Assembly: GCA_025060595.1 (NCBI GenBank)
Contig: JANXBX010000004.1
Coordinates: 62,001 to 126,000, forward strand
Direction: 5' to 3'
Length of the DNA stretch: 64,000 nt
From: Synergistota bacterium
GTDB taxonomy: Bacteria > Synergistota > GBS-1
Of this stretch, positions 38,191 to 46,803 are shown in pieces. Positions within the stretch are counted from its first letter, which is position 1. The number at the start of each line of letters is the position of its first letter. The notes beneath the pieces are model-generated. The model ran no database searches, was not told the origin of the DNA, and saw only the letters and a list, made by a program, of their open reading frames with translations. Both the position numbers and the translations under genes were made by a program.

Positions 38191-39045
38191 TCACAATAAA
38201 TGGAGCCCCTCTATTAACTGAGATATATTATTAATATCTTTTGACAGGTCAACTTTAAGTAAACACAATTTTGCACCTTCAAAGCCATATCGCGCTGAAA
38301 AAATAGAAAGAAGCCTATTAGAGAATATCTTGTGTCCCTTCTCCCCAGGAAATTGATGCCCTCTCACCATAAACCTAGCATCAACCAACTTTAGAAAGGC
38401 ATCGAGATCCTCTTCTGAGAAGGCTTTAGTTTCTCCGCCTCTTGGAATATAGTCCTCATCCAAAGGATCGTTCCACAGAAGTTGATATTCTCCTTCCCCT
38501 TTTGCGATATCTTTTAAGCTAATAGGAGGTACAGGAGCTCCTCCATGAACTAATATAAGCTTTTGCGGAACATAAGCACATACCGGCAAAAGATCATATA
38601 TACTCTTAAGCTCCGTATAAAACTTCTGCACCTCTGGACCAAGCTTCCAATAAAGCTCCGATAAAAAACCATAAAATCTATTCATACCTAAATCTTCATG
38701 ATTCCCCCTAAGCAGAACCAATCTTTTACCCAAACTTAGCTTCAGCTCAAAGAGCCTTTCAATAACCTCGAGTCCCTCATTTCCTCTATCAACATAATCC
38801 CCTAAAAAAAGGATGTGATCCCTACTCCTATCAAAACCGCTAAAAATAAAATCAAGTATTTCTTCCAGAGAATCCTGCTCGCCATGAATATCACCAACAA
38901 CAAAAAGAACACCCCTGGGTGGAATGACTGCTAGTTTTCCAAACAATCTCGCTTCGTCTATATTAAAAGTTAACCTATCAGGATCCTCTATATCTTTTAA
39001 AAGAACCTCTTTAATATTTTTGAGCAACCTCAAGAAGCTCTCCAT
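38191..39045 (-). CDS. PPP-family Ser/Thr phosphatase-like metallophosphoesterase
   Basis: A 284-aa protein with all PPP metal motifs: GDIHGEQ, GDYVDRG, RGNHED, the His in LVHGGAP, and a final MVRGHQ. These bind two metal ions and identify a PP1/PP2A-like serine/threonine phosphatase (or a bis(nucleosyl)polyphosphatase relative). It overlaps the activase gene by 35 bases from ATG 39045; a later TTG at 39033 is also possible. A phosphatase in an operon with an ATP-driven activase suggests post-translational control, which is inference. Confidence 0.92.
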   Translation of the reverse strand: MESFLRLLKNIKEVLLKDIEDPDRLTFNIDEARLFGKLAVIPPRGVLFVVGDIHGEQDSLEEILDFIFSGFDRSRDHILFLGDYVDRGNEGLEVIERLFELKLSLGKRLVLLRGNHEDLGMNRFYGFLSELYWKLGPEVQKFYTELKSIYDLLPVCAYVPQKLILVHGGAPVPPISLKDIAKGEGEYQLLWNDPLDEDYIPRGGETKAFSEEDLDAFLKLVDARFMVRGHQFPGEKGHKIFSNRLLSIFSARYGFEGAKLCLLKVDLSKDINNISQLIEGLHLL

Positions 39046-40015
39046 TTAACCTTCCTCTTCCAAATTTATTCTGCCATCTACCACATCTATCTCCCCAGCA
39101 AGCCAAAGGCTCTAAACCCCTATATATAACAACAACTTCACACCTATTAGGACAACCGTCACACTCAAAGGACCTCGTATTAAACTTCTCTTCTACTACC
39201 TGAAAGCCCCTAAAAGAGGTTTTTATAGCTTCCTCTTCAACAAGCCTCTTAACCAAAATAGCCATACCCAAAGCCCCCATAACATTGAAATACTTGGGAA
39301 TATAAACTGGAGAACCTAATTCCTTTTCAAATGCCTTTCTTATCCCAAGGTTAGCTGCCACGCCTCCTTGAAAAACATAGGGCGGTCTTAAATCCTTACC
39401 CTTTGCAACATTAGCAAGATAGTTTCTAACAAGGGCCTCACAAAGCCCTGCTATTATATCCTCAACAGCATACCCCATTTGCTGCTTATGAATCATATCA
39501 GACTCTGCAAAAACCGTACATCGACCAGCTATCCTAACAGGGTTCTTACTTTTAAGGGCATACTCCCCAAAACGTTCTATCTCTATACCTAACCTCTGAG
39601 CCTGATGATCAAGAAAAGAACCTGTACCTGCAGCACAAACAGTATTCATGGCAAAGTCAACGACTACTCCATCTCTTATAATTATTATTTTGGAGTCTTG
39701 ACCACCTATTTCAAAAACAGTTCTTACATCTGGAACCTCATGTATAGCAGCAATAGCATGAGCAGTTATCTCGTTTTTTATCATATCAGCTCCTACTATA
39801 ACTCCAGCAAGAAACCTTGCACTACCAGTAGTACCTACACCACAAATCTCAAAACCCCTTACGTCTCTTTCAAGCATCTTCAAGCCCTCAAGTAAAGCAT
39901 TTATAGGCCTTCCAGCCGTCCTTATGTAAATAGCAGAAAGAATCTCATAATCTTCTGACATGGCAACTATATTAGTACTAACAGAGCCTATATCTACTCC
40001 AAGGTAAGCCCTCAT
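39011..40015 (-). CDS. BadF/BcrA/HgdC-type ATPase (dehydratase activase)
   Basis: An ASKHA-fold ATPase of 334 aa that uses ATP to push an electron to a partner iron-sulfur protein. It has GVDIGSVSTNIVAMSED, FEIGGQDSKIII, the two cluster cysteines in NTVCAAGTGSFLDHQA and AGRCTVFAESDM (about C127 and C166), and VFQGGVAAN. Homodimers bridge one [4Fe-4S] cluster. An extra C-terminal Cys-rich CDGCPNRCEVVV with CWGDRC follows, unlike minimal HgdC. ATG 40015 follows GGAGGAGGGGGAGGG. It overlaps the preceding DUF2229 gene (ATGA). Confidence 0.92.
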   Translation of the reverse strand: MRAYLGVDIGSVSTNIVAMSEDYEILSAIYIRTAGRPINALLEGLKMLERDVRGFEICGVGTTGSARFLAGVIVGADMIKNEITAHAIAAIHEVPDVRTVFEIGGQDSKIIIIRDGVVVDFAMNTVCAAGTGSFLDHQAQRLGIEIERFGEYALKSKNPVRIAGRCTVFAESDMIHKQQMGYAVEDIIAGLCEALVRNYLANVAKGKDLRPPYVFQGGVAANLGIRKAFEKELGSPVYIPKYFNVMGALGMAILVKRLVEEEAIKTSFRGFQVVEEKFNTRSFECDGCPNRCEVVVIYRGLEPLACWGDRCGRWQNKFGRGRLNGELLEVAQKY

Positions 40016-41001
40016 ATCACAGCCCTCCCCCTCCTCCACCTAACTAAATCAGTAAAGGCTTCGAGACGGGTTAACAATCCTGCCTCAGCTGTATGTTCGT
40101 CTACTACAATTCTCATAAGCGGCTTCCCTACCCTTCTAGCTTCCAGCTCTATAAGCCTTCCTACCCACGCATCGGTTCCACAGGAAAAGGAAGATATATG
40201 AATTATACCCTCTATCTCAGGTTTTTTAAGAAGAGCAAAGGCAGCTCCAAGCACTTTATTACTTTGAGACCAAAAGAGAGGTTTAAATAAGGTCTTAAGA
40301 AACCCCTCTATTTCCTTTTCATCCAGCATTTCGGGAGTAATTACATTAAATCCTATCTTATTCAATCTTTTTATTAGAGAATGACTAACATAATCATCAT
40401 AGATGAGATAAGGATAACCAACAACACCAACATAAGATCCATTTGTGTTTTCCTTCCTTCTCCCGTTTACGGACTCTCGCAAACAAGCATCTTTTAAGAC
40501 AAGCTCTCTTGCTTCATCAGGCCAGAAGCCTATCTTCATGAGCTTAGACACCGTCTTTGAGGCCATAGCTGCCTTTTTGTAAGCCTTCAGAATACTGAAA
40601 AAGCTATGTCCTAAGTCTCTCCCTACCTTAAGATAAAAATCAAGTTTACGCCAAAAAGTTCCGAGATAAGCATTAACAGAAAAAACCCTCGGAACCGAAA
40701 CCCTTATAATATCAGGAAGCCCTCTAAATTTAGGACAAAGGGTCACTCTCCTCCATTTGTCAAGGTTCATTAAACGAGGAGAGAAAATTAAATCCACTTT
40801 TTCCCTAAGATATATAGAGTGCCCTATCGTAAGTTTTAGGGATATGCAAGCTTCATTAACACCCTCTTTAACCCCTATATCCAGTATATTTTTATTAGTT
40901 AAAGGAGATATTTCAACACTATGCCCAAGCTCCTCAAGAAAAACTTTCCATTCCGTTAAAAAGGGCTCATAATAAAGACCCCTTGGAATACCAAACTTCA
41001 A
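40012..41001 (-). CDS. DUF2229 protein, activase-associated (short paralogue)
   Basis: A 329-aa protein of the family linked to acyl-CoA dehydratase activases. Three cysteines stand in conserved settings: C52 (EACISLKLTIGH), C89 (VTLCPKFRG), and C274 (ISSFSCGTDAW), as in the cluster-binding dehydratase subunits. The C-terminus DEHTAEAGLLTRLEAF is shared with the gene upstream. No recognisable substrate domain. The start is TTG after GGAGGGTGG. It forms a three-gene unit with the longer paralogue and the activase. Confidence 0.9.
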   Translation of the reverse strand: MKFGIPRGLYYEPFLTEWKVFLEELGHSVEISPLTNKNILDIGVKEGVNEACISLKLTIGHSIYLREKVDLIFSPRLMNLDKWRRVTLCPKFRGLPDIIRVSVPRVFSVNAYLGTFWRKLDFYLKVGRDLGHSFFSILKAYKKAAMASKTVSKLMKIGFWPDEARELVLKDACLRESVNGRRKENTNGSYVGVVGYPYLIYDDYVSHSLIKRLNKIGFNVITPEMLDEKEIEGFLKTLFKPLFWSQSNKVLGAAFALLKKPEIEGIIHISSFSCGTDAWVGRLIELEARRVGKPLMRIVVDEHTAEAGLLTRLEAFTDLVRWRRGRAVI

Positions 41002-42131
41002 GCTGCCACCCTCCTTCTCATCCGAAGAAGGTCTACAAAAGCTTCTATACGCGTTATAAGTCCAGCCTCACCAGTAAATTCATCAAAAGACAAGCTTAAA
41101 ACTGGAAAATCAAGCTCTTTACTCACTCTCTCAAGTATCCCACGAGCTACTACCTCAGGCATACAAGAAAAGGGTAGGATATGAACTACCCCATCAAAAC
41201 CTCTCTCTTTAAACATCACAGTATGAGCAATTGTTTCTCTACCATGTCCCCCCACAAAAGCATTCAAAAACGGCCTAGAATATCGCTCTATATCCTCTTT
41301 ACCCTTAAAACCGACCATCTTCTTTAAAGGAAAAGGAAGACCCGGAAATATATTATACTCTATAAACTCTGTGGTCCAGACAGACCTTTCAATCTCTACC
41401 CCGCGCTCGTTCAAAAGCCTTTCCGTATTTAAGTTAGAAAAAGGCTCTAAAATGGTGTATATTTCTCCCACAATACCAACTCTCAATACGTTTTCCCTCT
41501 CATCGGGAATAAGTTCAATTTCATTCTTTGCCTCCTCAAATATCAAATCAACTTCTTTCAAATTCCCACAAAGATTTATCCTCTTAATAGCCTCATTAAA
41601 TACAGCTTCAACCCTAGAAACATCCCTTACCCAGGCCCTCTTTTTTAAGAGTAGCGCTTCCAAATCTTCAACTCTCTTTAGCTTTTTCCATGCAAGCCTA
41701 AAGCCTTTATCAAGCCTTTTTATAAACTCTATCCAGGAAAGTTTCCCTTTCCACTTAAGAACTATATTCCAAACTCTTTTAAGGCTCCCGTAAGGCTTTA
41801 CAGGAGGATCAAGAAGTATAAAATCAAACTTGTAACCAAGCTCTTCCTTTAGAATTTTCTCATACATCACACCATAAAAGCCATACCTACAGGGGCCAAT
41901 CCCACCAGCAGTTATTATGGTATCGACTTCCCCACTTTCAAGAGCTTCTATCAGATTACCAAGGGTTATCTTAAACGGGAAACAAGCGAATTCTGGAGCA
42001 TGCTTAACTCCAAGATCAAGGGTCCTTTTAGTTAATGGCAAAGGTTCAAAAAAATCATAACCAAGCTCATCAAAAACCGCTCTAAATCCTATATAACTAT
42101 ATCCCATCCTAGGTAGGGTTATCTTTCTCAT
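40998..42131 (-). CDS. DUF2229 protein, activase-associated (long paralogue)
   Basis: A 377-aa paralogue of the next gene. It also has three placed cysteines: C50 (PEFACFPFKITLGN), C81 (GIGPCRYGFYG), and C323 (ILPFSCMPEV), and the same C-terminal DEFTGEAGLITRIEAF. In relatives these parts are fused in one ~1400-aa protein; here they are split. Probable role: an iron-sulfur subunit that takes electrons from the activase (established for dehydratases and the double-cubane protein, inferred here). The ATG is 4 bases from the purB end. Confidence 0.9.
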   Translation of the reverse strand: MRKITLPRMGYSYIGFRAVFDELGYDFFEPLPLTKRTLDLGVKHAPEFACFPFKITLGNLIEALESGEVDTIITAGGIGPCRYGFYGVMYEKILKEELGYKFDFILLDPPVKPYGSLKRVWNIVLKWKGKLSWIEFIKRLDKGFRLAWKKLKRVEDLEALLLKKRAWVRDVSRVEAVFNEAIKRINLCGNLKEVDLIFEEAKNEIELIPDERENVLRVGIVGEIYTILEPFSNLNTERLLNERGVEIERSVWTTEFIEYNIFPGLPFPLKKMVGFKGKEDIERYSRPFLNAFVGGHGRETIAHTVMFKERGFDGVVHILPFSCMPEVVARGILERVSKELDFPVLSLSFDEFTGEAGLITRIEAFVDLLRMRRRVAA

Positions 42132-42134
42132 CTT

Positions 42135-43409
42135 TCAACACATCTCCTTGAATCTAGAGAATATGTTATCTACCTTTTTAAGAATATCACTGAAGTTAAA
42201 ACATTCTTCTACATCCTCAGGGGTCAAAAAAGATGATACTTCTTTATCAGATAAAAGAAGTTCTCTAAGGCTTTTTCCTTCCTTCCAAACGCTCATTGAT
42301 ATTCTCTGAACAATATCATAAGCCTTATCCCGTGGAAGACCTTTTGAAAGAAGCTTAGTTAAAATCTCACTTGAAAAAACTAATCCTTTAGTAAGCTCAA
42401 GATTTTCTCTCATCCTTTCCACATTAACCTCAAGCCCTTCCAAAATCCTTTTTAAAACATCAAGCATATAGAATAAAACACTTGTAGTTTGAGGAAGAGA
42501 AAACCTCTCAAACGAAGAATGAGATATATCTCTTTCATGCCACAAGGCTATATTTTCAAAAGTAGGAGAAAGGAATCCTCTCAATAAGCGAGAAAGACCA
42601 CATAGCCTTTCACAAAGAATAGGATTTCTTTTATGAGGCATAGCAGAAGACCCTCTCTGCCCCTTATAGAACGGCTCATAGGCTTCACCAACCTCGGTCC
42701 TTTGCAAGTGTCTTATCTCAAGAGCCACTCTTTCACAAAAAGCCCCAAATAGAGCCAAAACAGAAGCTAAAAAAGCATACCTATCACGGGGAATCACTTG
42801 AGTTGAAATAGGCTCCACCTTAAGCCCCAAAACGGTACAAACATATTCTTCCACACGAGGATCAACCATCGAATAAGTACCCACTGCTCCTGAAATTTTT
42901 CCATAAGATATCTCTTCTTCAGCAAGCTCAAGTCTTCTAATATTCCTTAAAAGCTCACTGTAAAAGCTTAAAAGCTTTAATCCAAAAGTTATAGGTTCAG
43001 CGTGAATTCCATGTGTCCTACCTACCTGAAATGTATTTTTAAACTCTAGAGCTCGATTAAATAAAATTTCTCTAAGCTCTGAGGCTTTACGCTTTATTTC
43101 CCTGATAGCTTCCCTCAATAGCAACGCAGTTGCAGTATCTATAATATCAGAAGAAGTTAATCCATAGTGAAGATATGGGGAAAGTTCTTCTCCAATGCTT
43201 TCCTCTACCGACTTTAGAAAAGCTATAACATCATGCCTATAAATTTTTTCAAGCTCCTCTATACGACTTATGTTAAAAGAAGCCCGCTCTCTCATCTTAA
43301 CAGGAACTTCTTGGGGGAAAACACCTATTTTAGACCATCCCTCAACCACCAGAAGCTCTATCTCTAACCACTTATTAAACTTATTCTCTTCAGACCAAAT
43401 TCTCTCCAT
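42135..43409 (-). CDS. purB: Adenylosuccinate lyase
   Basis: Catalyses two purine steps: cleavage of SAICAR and of adenylosuccinate. It is 424 aa with the superfamily signature GSSAMPHKRNPILCERL, HYGLTSSDIIDTA, the catalytic His in GRTHGIHAEPITFG, and an ordinary C-terminal helix. The ATG at 43409 has only a weak ribosome site. It is a housekeeping gene inserted in an otherwise unusual operon; the other pur genes are elsewhere. Confidence 0.97.
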   Translation of the reverse strand: MERIWSEENKFNKWLEIELLVVEGWSKIGVFPQEVPVKMRERASFNISRIEELEKIYRHDVIAFLKSVEESIGEELSPYLHYGLTSSDIIDTATALLLREAIREIKRKASELREILFNRALEFKNTFQVGRTHGIHAEPITFGLKLLSFYSELLRNIRRLELAEEEISYGKISGAVGTYSMVDPRVEEYVCTVLGLKVEPISTQVIPRDRYAFLASVLALFGAFCERVALEIRHLQRTEVGEAYEPFYKGQRGSSAMPHKRNPILCERLCGLSRLLRGFLSPTFENIALWHERDISHSSFERFSLPQTTSVLFYMLDVLKRILEGLEVNVERMRENLELTKGLVFSSEILTKLLSKGLPRDKAYDIVQRISMSVWKEGKSLRELLLSDKEVSSFLTPEDVEECFNFSDILKKVDNIFSRFKEMC

Positions 43410-43429
43410 TTCTGGAAGAAAATACCTTT

Positions 43430-44287
43430 TTATAATCTTAAAACCCTCCCTTCATAAAAACCAAGTTCATCTAAGGTAATTTCATCAGCTAAAAATAAAA
43501 CATCTGGTTTCAAAAAATGGGCTACTTCATCAACTTTTCCCCTAAAGGAAAAAACGTAATCAACGTAATCTATATGTGAGAGAGCTAATGCCATTTCCCT
43601 ATCTCCCCCCACGGCCAGTGCAAGGATATCCACCATTCCTCTTGCTTTCTGAATAAGCTCTATCATTTCTATTATATCTCTTCTTTTGCGAATTACCAAA
43701 ATTCCTTTCGTTTTAGGATTTCCATCTATCAGGCTCTTTAAAGCCCATTTAGTCGTAAATCTGGAGGTAAGTAGAAAAGGTTTTTTCAAATCCTCAAAAT
43801 ACTTTCTTCTTATCTTGTAAAATATGTTATGATACTCTTCGCTTCTGTAATCAGGATAAGTATAATCAAAGGGGATAAATTTCCCCTCTTTAAATCTTAA
43901 GGTAACTTCAGCATATATTCCCTTGTTAAGGTACACCCTATGAGCTTGATCTTTAGTAGTAGCTAAAACAAGCTTCCCCCCTTCTAAATAACCTGGATCA
44001 AGATTTATCCTTCTGTTTTTCCCCTCTATCCTGTTAGTAAGCTGTTTTATTTCTACTATATGCTCAGGAGATATCAAAGGAGTAAAGGAAACAAAAACCC
44101 TCTTTAAGTTGGGACCAATCTCATCCTCGTAGTAATTAGTCCACCTAAATTGTATTTCTTCGCTTTCAAAATCCATCTCTCCAAACTCACTTATAAGGGT
44201 TTCCTTAATTTCCTCAAAAAATTTTCTATCTTTATATAAAATCCCTATAAATAGCTTCACAGGAGAAGGAGGATATTCCTCTCCCAC
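43430..44287 (-). CDS. DUF4416 protein with unrecognised C-terminal extension
   Basis: A 285-aa protein. Residues ~8-180 are DUF4416: VKLFIGILYKDRKFFEEI, FRWTNYYEDEIG, RINLDPGYLEGGKLVLATTKD, and FIPFDYTYPDYRS. DUF4416 is usually a free-standing ~180-aa protein of unknown role in anaerobes and thermophiles. About 100 further residues (from about 190) contain PKTKGILVIRKRRDIIEMI and GGDREMALALSHIDYVDYVF, with an alternating alpha/beta pattern that I do not recognise. The start is GTG at 44287 after AGGAGTG. It follows the Fis-type regulator by six bases. Confidence 0.85.
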   Translation of the reverse strand: MGEEYPPSPVKLFIGILYKDRKFFEEIKETLISEFGEMDFESEEIQFRWTNYYEDEIGPNLKRVFVSFTPLISPEHIVEIKQLTNRIEGKNRRINLDPGYLEGGKLVLATTKDQAHRVYLNKGIYAEVTLRFKEGKFIPFDYTYPDYRSEEYHNIFYKIRRKYFEDLKKPFLLTSRFTTKWALKSLIDGNPKTKGILVIRKRRDIIEMIELIQKARGMVDILALAVGGDREMALALSHIDYVDYVFSFRGKVDEVAHFLKPDVLFLADEITLDELGFYEGRVLRL

Positions 44288-44293
44288 ACAAAT

Positions 44294-46003
44294 TCACTCC
44301 TTTATTTTAAATTTCTTAAGCTTATACTGAAGGGTCTGCCTAGGTATACCAAGAAGCTTTGCTGTCTTACTTATATTACTTCCACAGAAAGAAAAAGCCT
44401 CTTTTATTATCTCTCGCTCCTTTTCCTCCAAAGCTTCTTTTAATGTAAAACCGCTACTCCAAAAACCATCTGATAATCGATCAACAGCGAAACTATTCTG
44501 GACTATCTTTAAAAGATCTCTAAAATTTTCTTTTAAATCAATTCCCTTTAATTTATTCAGAATACTACTTTCTAAAGTAAGCTCAGGGAATTTGCTCTTC
44601 AAAAATTTCTCTGCTTCTTCCCATCTCTGTGACAAGGGAGGAAGGTATATAACTCCTTTAAAGCAATCTCTTAAAAAAGCTGAAAAGTAACTCAACGGAA
44701 GCCTAGAAGTAACTATACTCTTATGCGTCTTAATTAGCTTAACTAAACAAACTTTACTATCTTCATCAAAAGAATCCAAGTTCTCCACAAAAACAATGCT
44801 ACCATCCTTTAATTCTTCAGGGAAAGGACTGGAATTTATAAAAATAACATCTTCACTTCCTTCCAATATTTTAAGAGCAAGATGAGTTTTACCAGTGCCT
44901 TTTGGCCCCCAAATAAATAAACTACCTTCCTTAAAAGCTTCAATTCCTAGCAAAAGGGATTCTTCTGAAATTTTTCCCAAGTTTATCCAATCTTCCATGT
45001 CAGGAAATTTAAATAAAGATTGAAGAGAAAGTATCTCCACTGCACCAATTACTTCATCAAAAACCTTGATCGGAAAAGCAATCCTCTTCAGACAAAACTT
45101 TTTCCCCTTAACACTCTCCATGATGTCCTGACCTATAGCATCCTTACCACTATTTAAGCTCTTATATATAGGATATTTGGACCAAGAATCGCCAAATATT
45201 TCCCAAGCAAACCTATTTACAGGAGATTTTATACCGAAAAGCTCTTCAAAAACTGAATTGCAAAAAAGTATCTTACCTCTAGAATCTACATACCAGATTC
45301 CTTCACCTATAAAATCGAAAACTCTTTCAAAACATCTCTGAATAGCGGCAAGCTTAGAAGCCTTAGATAACAGATTCTCAAGCTCAGTAACATCTTCCCA
45401 CAAAAAAGCCCATCCATTAACATGTTCACCACTACGTAAAGGAATTAGTAATCCTTCTAATTTTTTACCTCCCAAAGAAAGCTCTATCTCTTCTCGAAAA
45501 GAAAGCCCCTTGCTTCTCTCAATTTTATCAATATGCCAGTTTTTCATCCGATCATCTTTAATTATTTCTCTAAAGAGAGCATTAGAATAAATCAGCTCCT
45601 CTGCATCATTAAATATACCCAAAGCAAAAGGCAAATTTTCTAACAGGTCAGCTATTAAGGATAGAGACAAACCTCTTTTCCCACCTAAAAATTCCATAAA
45701 CTCCAAAGCACTCCAGAAACCATACAATTCCCCCTCTAAAGTTACAACAGGAACTTTAACATCCTTACCATTAAGAAGCTCAGGTAAAAACCCCTTAACT
45801 TCATTTATATCATTCATAAGAAAAGAAATAAGTTCTTTTGTCACAATTTGATCCAGATCCTTGAGATCTCTACCAGTTAGACTAACAACTTTACTTTTAA
45901 GTAAAGCACCTTTAATTTCTCTACCTTTTCCGATAACAGGTATGAAATCGACCGCATATCTATAAAACAAACGTAATAAGTTACGCAAGTTAAGCTTTTC
46001 CAA
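44294..46003 (-). CDS. PAS/AAA+/Fis regulator without GAFTGA (TyrR-like layout)
   Basis: A 569-aa regulator from TTG 46003 (after GGAGGG); upstream in-frame GTG 46036 lacks a ribosome site. Counted from GTG 46036, it has an N-terminal ~130-residue domain, two PAS-like regions (about 135-215 and 240-340), an AAA+ domain with Walker A GPKGTGKT (377-384) and a weak Walker B IVFVENLDSF (414-423), and a Fis-type helix-turn-helix (about 540-580, NISKTAKLLGIPRQTLQYKL). No GAFTGA loop is present and the AAA+ part is short. It therefore should not activate sigma-54; a TyrR-like sigma-70 role is more likely. Confidence 0.85.
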   Translation of the reverse strand: MEKLNLRNLLRLFYRYAVDFIPVIGKGREIKGALLKSKVVSLTGRDLKDLDQIVTKELISFLMNDINEVKGFLPELLNGKDVKVPVVTLEGELYGFWSALEFMEFLGGKRGLSLSLIADLLENLPFALGIFNDAEELIYSNALFREIIKDDRMKNWHIDKIERSKGLSFREEIELSLGGKKLEGLLIPLRSGEHVNGWAFLWEDVTELENLLSKASKLAAIQRCFERVFDFIGEGIWYVDSRGKILFCNSVFEELFGIKSPVNRFAWEIFGDSWSKYPIYKSLNSGKDAIGQDIMESVKGKKFCLKRIAFPIKVFDEVIGAVEILSLQSLFKFPDMEDWINLGKISEESLLLGIEAFKEGSLFIWGPKGTGKTHLALKILEGSEDVIFINSSPFPEELKDGSIVFVENLDSFDEDSKVCLVKLIKTHKSIVTSRLPLSYFSAFLRDCFKGVIYLPPLSQRWEEAEKFLKSKFPELTLESSILNKLKGIDLKENFRDLLKIVQNSFAVDRLSDGFWSSGFTLKEALEEKEREIIKEAFSFCGSNISKTAKLLGIPRQTLQYKLKKFKIKE

Positions 46004-46087
46004 CCTTATCCCTCCGCTATGCTGACTTTTGGGCACTTATAAGTATAACCATCTTTAAAGTCTATTGATAGTGACTATTGTCCTACA

Positions 46088-46618
46088 TCATCTTTCCTCT
46101 CTTTTAAGGTTTTCAAGCTCTCTCTTAAGCAAGGCTATCTGGGCTTCAAGAGCGTTTATCATTGCCTCAAGCTGAGCTATCCTCATTGTTTTCCAATCGA
46201 AAGGACTTCCCCAGCTAAAAAACCATCCAAAGGGTGGATAAAAAGACGCAAAGAAAGTCTTAAAAAAGCTCCCCAACTCAGGTTCCCATCTTTTTAACTC
46301 CCCTAATCTGAATCTCTCTACAATCTCTCTAACCTTTATGGGCAAAGCTTTGAAAAGCTCTACTCCATAAAACTTGAAAAATTGGTATACCCAAGGATCA
46401 AAACCATCACTTATTACTATTTTAACCCCTTTATCTACAAGAAACTGAGCTACCTGAACTCCCACACTCCTTTTAATGTCTGAGTACAAGTTAGGCATAC
46501 TTTCATAGTTATCTTTCTCGATCTCATAAATTATAAAGTAAGGTGCTCTACAAAAATCAAGAGATGCAATGGATTCTAAACTATCTCCTAAAGCACTGAT
46601 AGCTATTTTCAATAACAT
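46088..46618 (-). CDS. NifX/NafY-like cofactor-domain protein with coiled-coil tail
   Basis: A 176-aa protein. The first ~95 residues fit the dinitrogenase iron-molybdenum cofactor (NifX/NifB C-terminal) fold: KIAISALGDSLESIASLDFCRAPYFIIYEIE, then VGVQVAQFLVDKGVKIVISDG. The glycine-rich loop before VGVQVAQ is replaced by YSDIKRS. Residues 115-141 are aromatic-rich (FFKTFFASFYPPFGWFF); residues 147-175 form a coiled coil. Proteins of this fold handle iron-sulfur or metal cofactors in anaerobes. No nitrogenase is present. ATG 46618 follows AGGAGGTG. Confidence 0.8.
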   Translation of the reverse strand: MLLKIAISALGDSLESIASLDFCRAPYFIIYEIEKDNYESMPNLYSDIKRSVGVQVAQFLVDKGVKIVISDGFDPWVYQFFKFYGVELFKALPIKVREIVERFRLGELKRWEPELGSFFKTFFASFYPPFGWFFSWGSPFDWKTMRIAQLEAMINALEAQIALLKRELENLKREER

Positions 46619-46629
46619 ATCACCTCCTT

Positions 46630-46803
46630 TTATTCCTCCTCACCTAAACGATGTTTGGGAGCCCAAGATGAACAACTATCGCTCCCTTTAACAGAAATCT
46701 CCCTTAACCTACAGGTCCCATAACCTAAACCAAGACTTTCCTCACCCCAGGGAAGATCTTCAGGAACAAAATACTTGCATCCAGAGCATCTTCTTCTAAT
46801 CAT
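46630..46803 (-). CDS. Four-cysteine mini-protein, probable metal or Fe-S binder
   Basis: A 57-aa ORF. ATG 46803 follows AAGGAGG at good spacing and the stop lies just before the next gene's ribosome site. The protein starts MIRRRCSGCKYFVPEDL and has cysteines at 6, 9, 31 and 44 (CxxC, GTCRLRE, DSCSSWAP). Such spacing fits a rubredoxin-like or Fe-S site; one half of the 4-hydroxyphenylacetate decarboxylase small subunit has a comparable CxxC-C-C pattern. It is first gene of the minus-strand operon. Function unknown. Confidence 0.75.
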   Translation of the reverse strand: MIRRRCSGCKYFVPEDLPWGEESLGLGYGTCRLREISVKGSDSCSSWAPKHRLGEEE

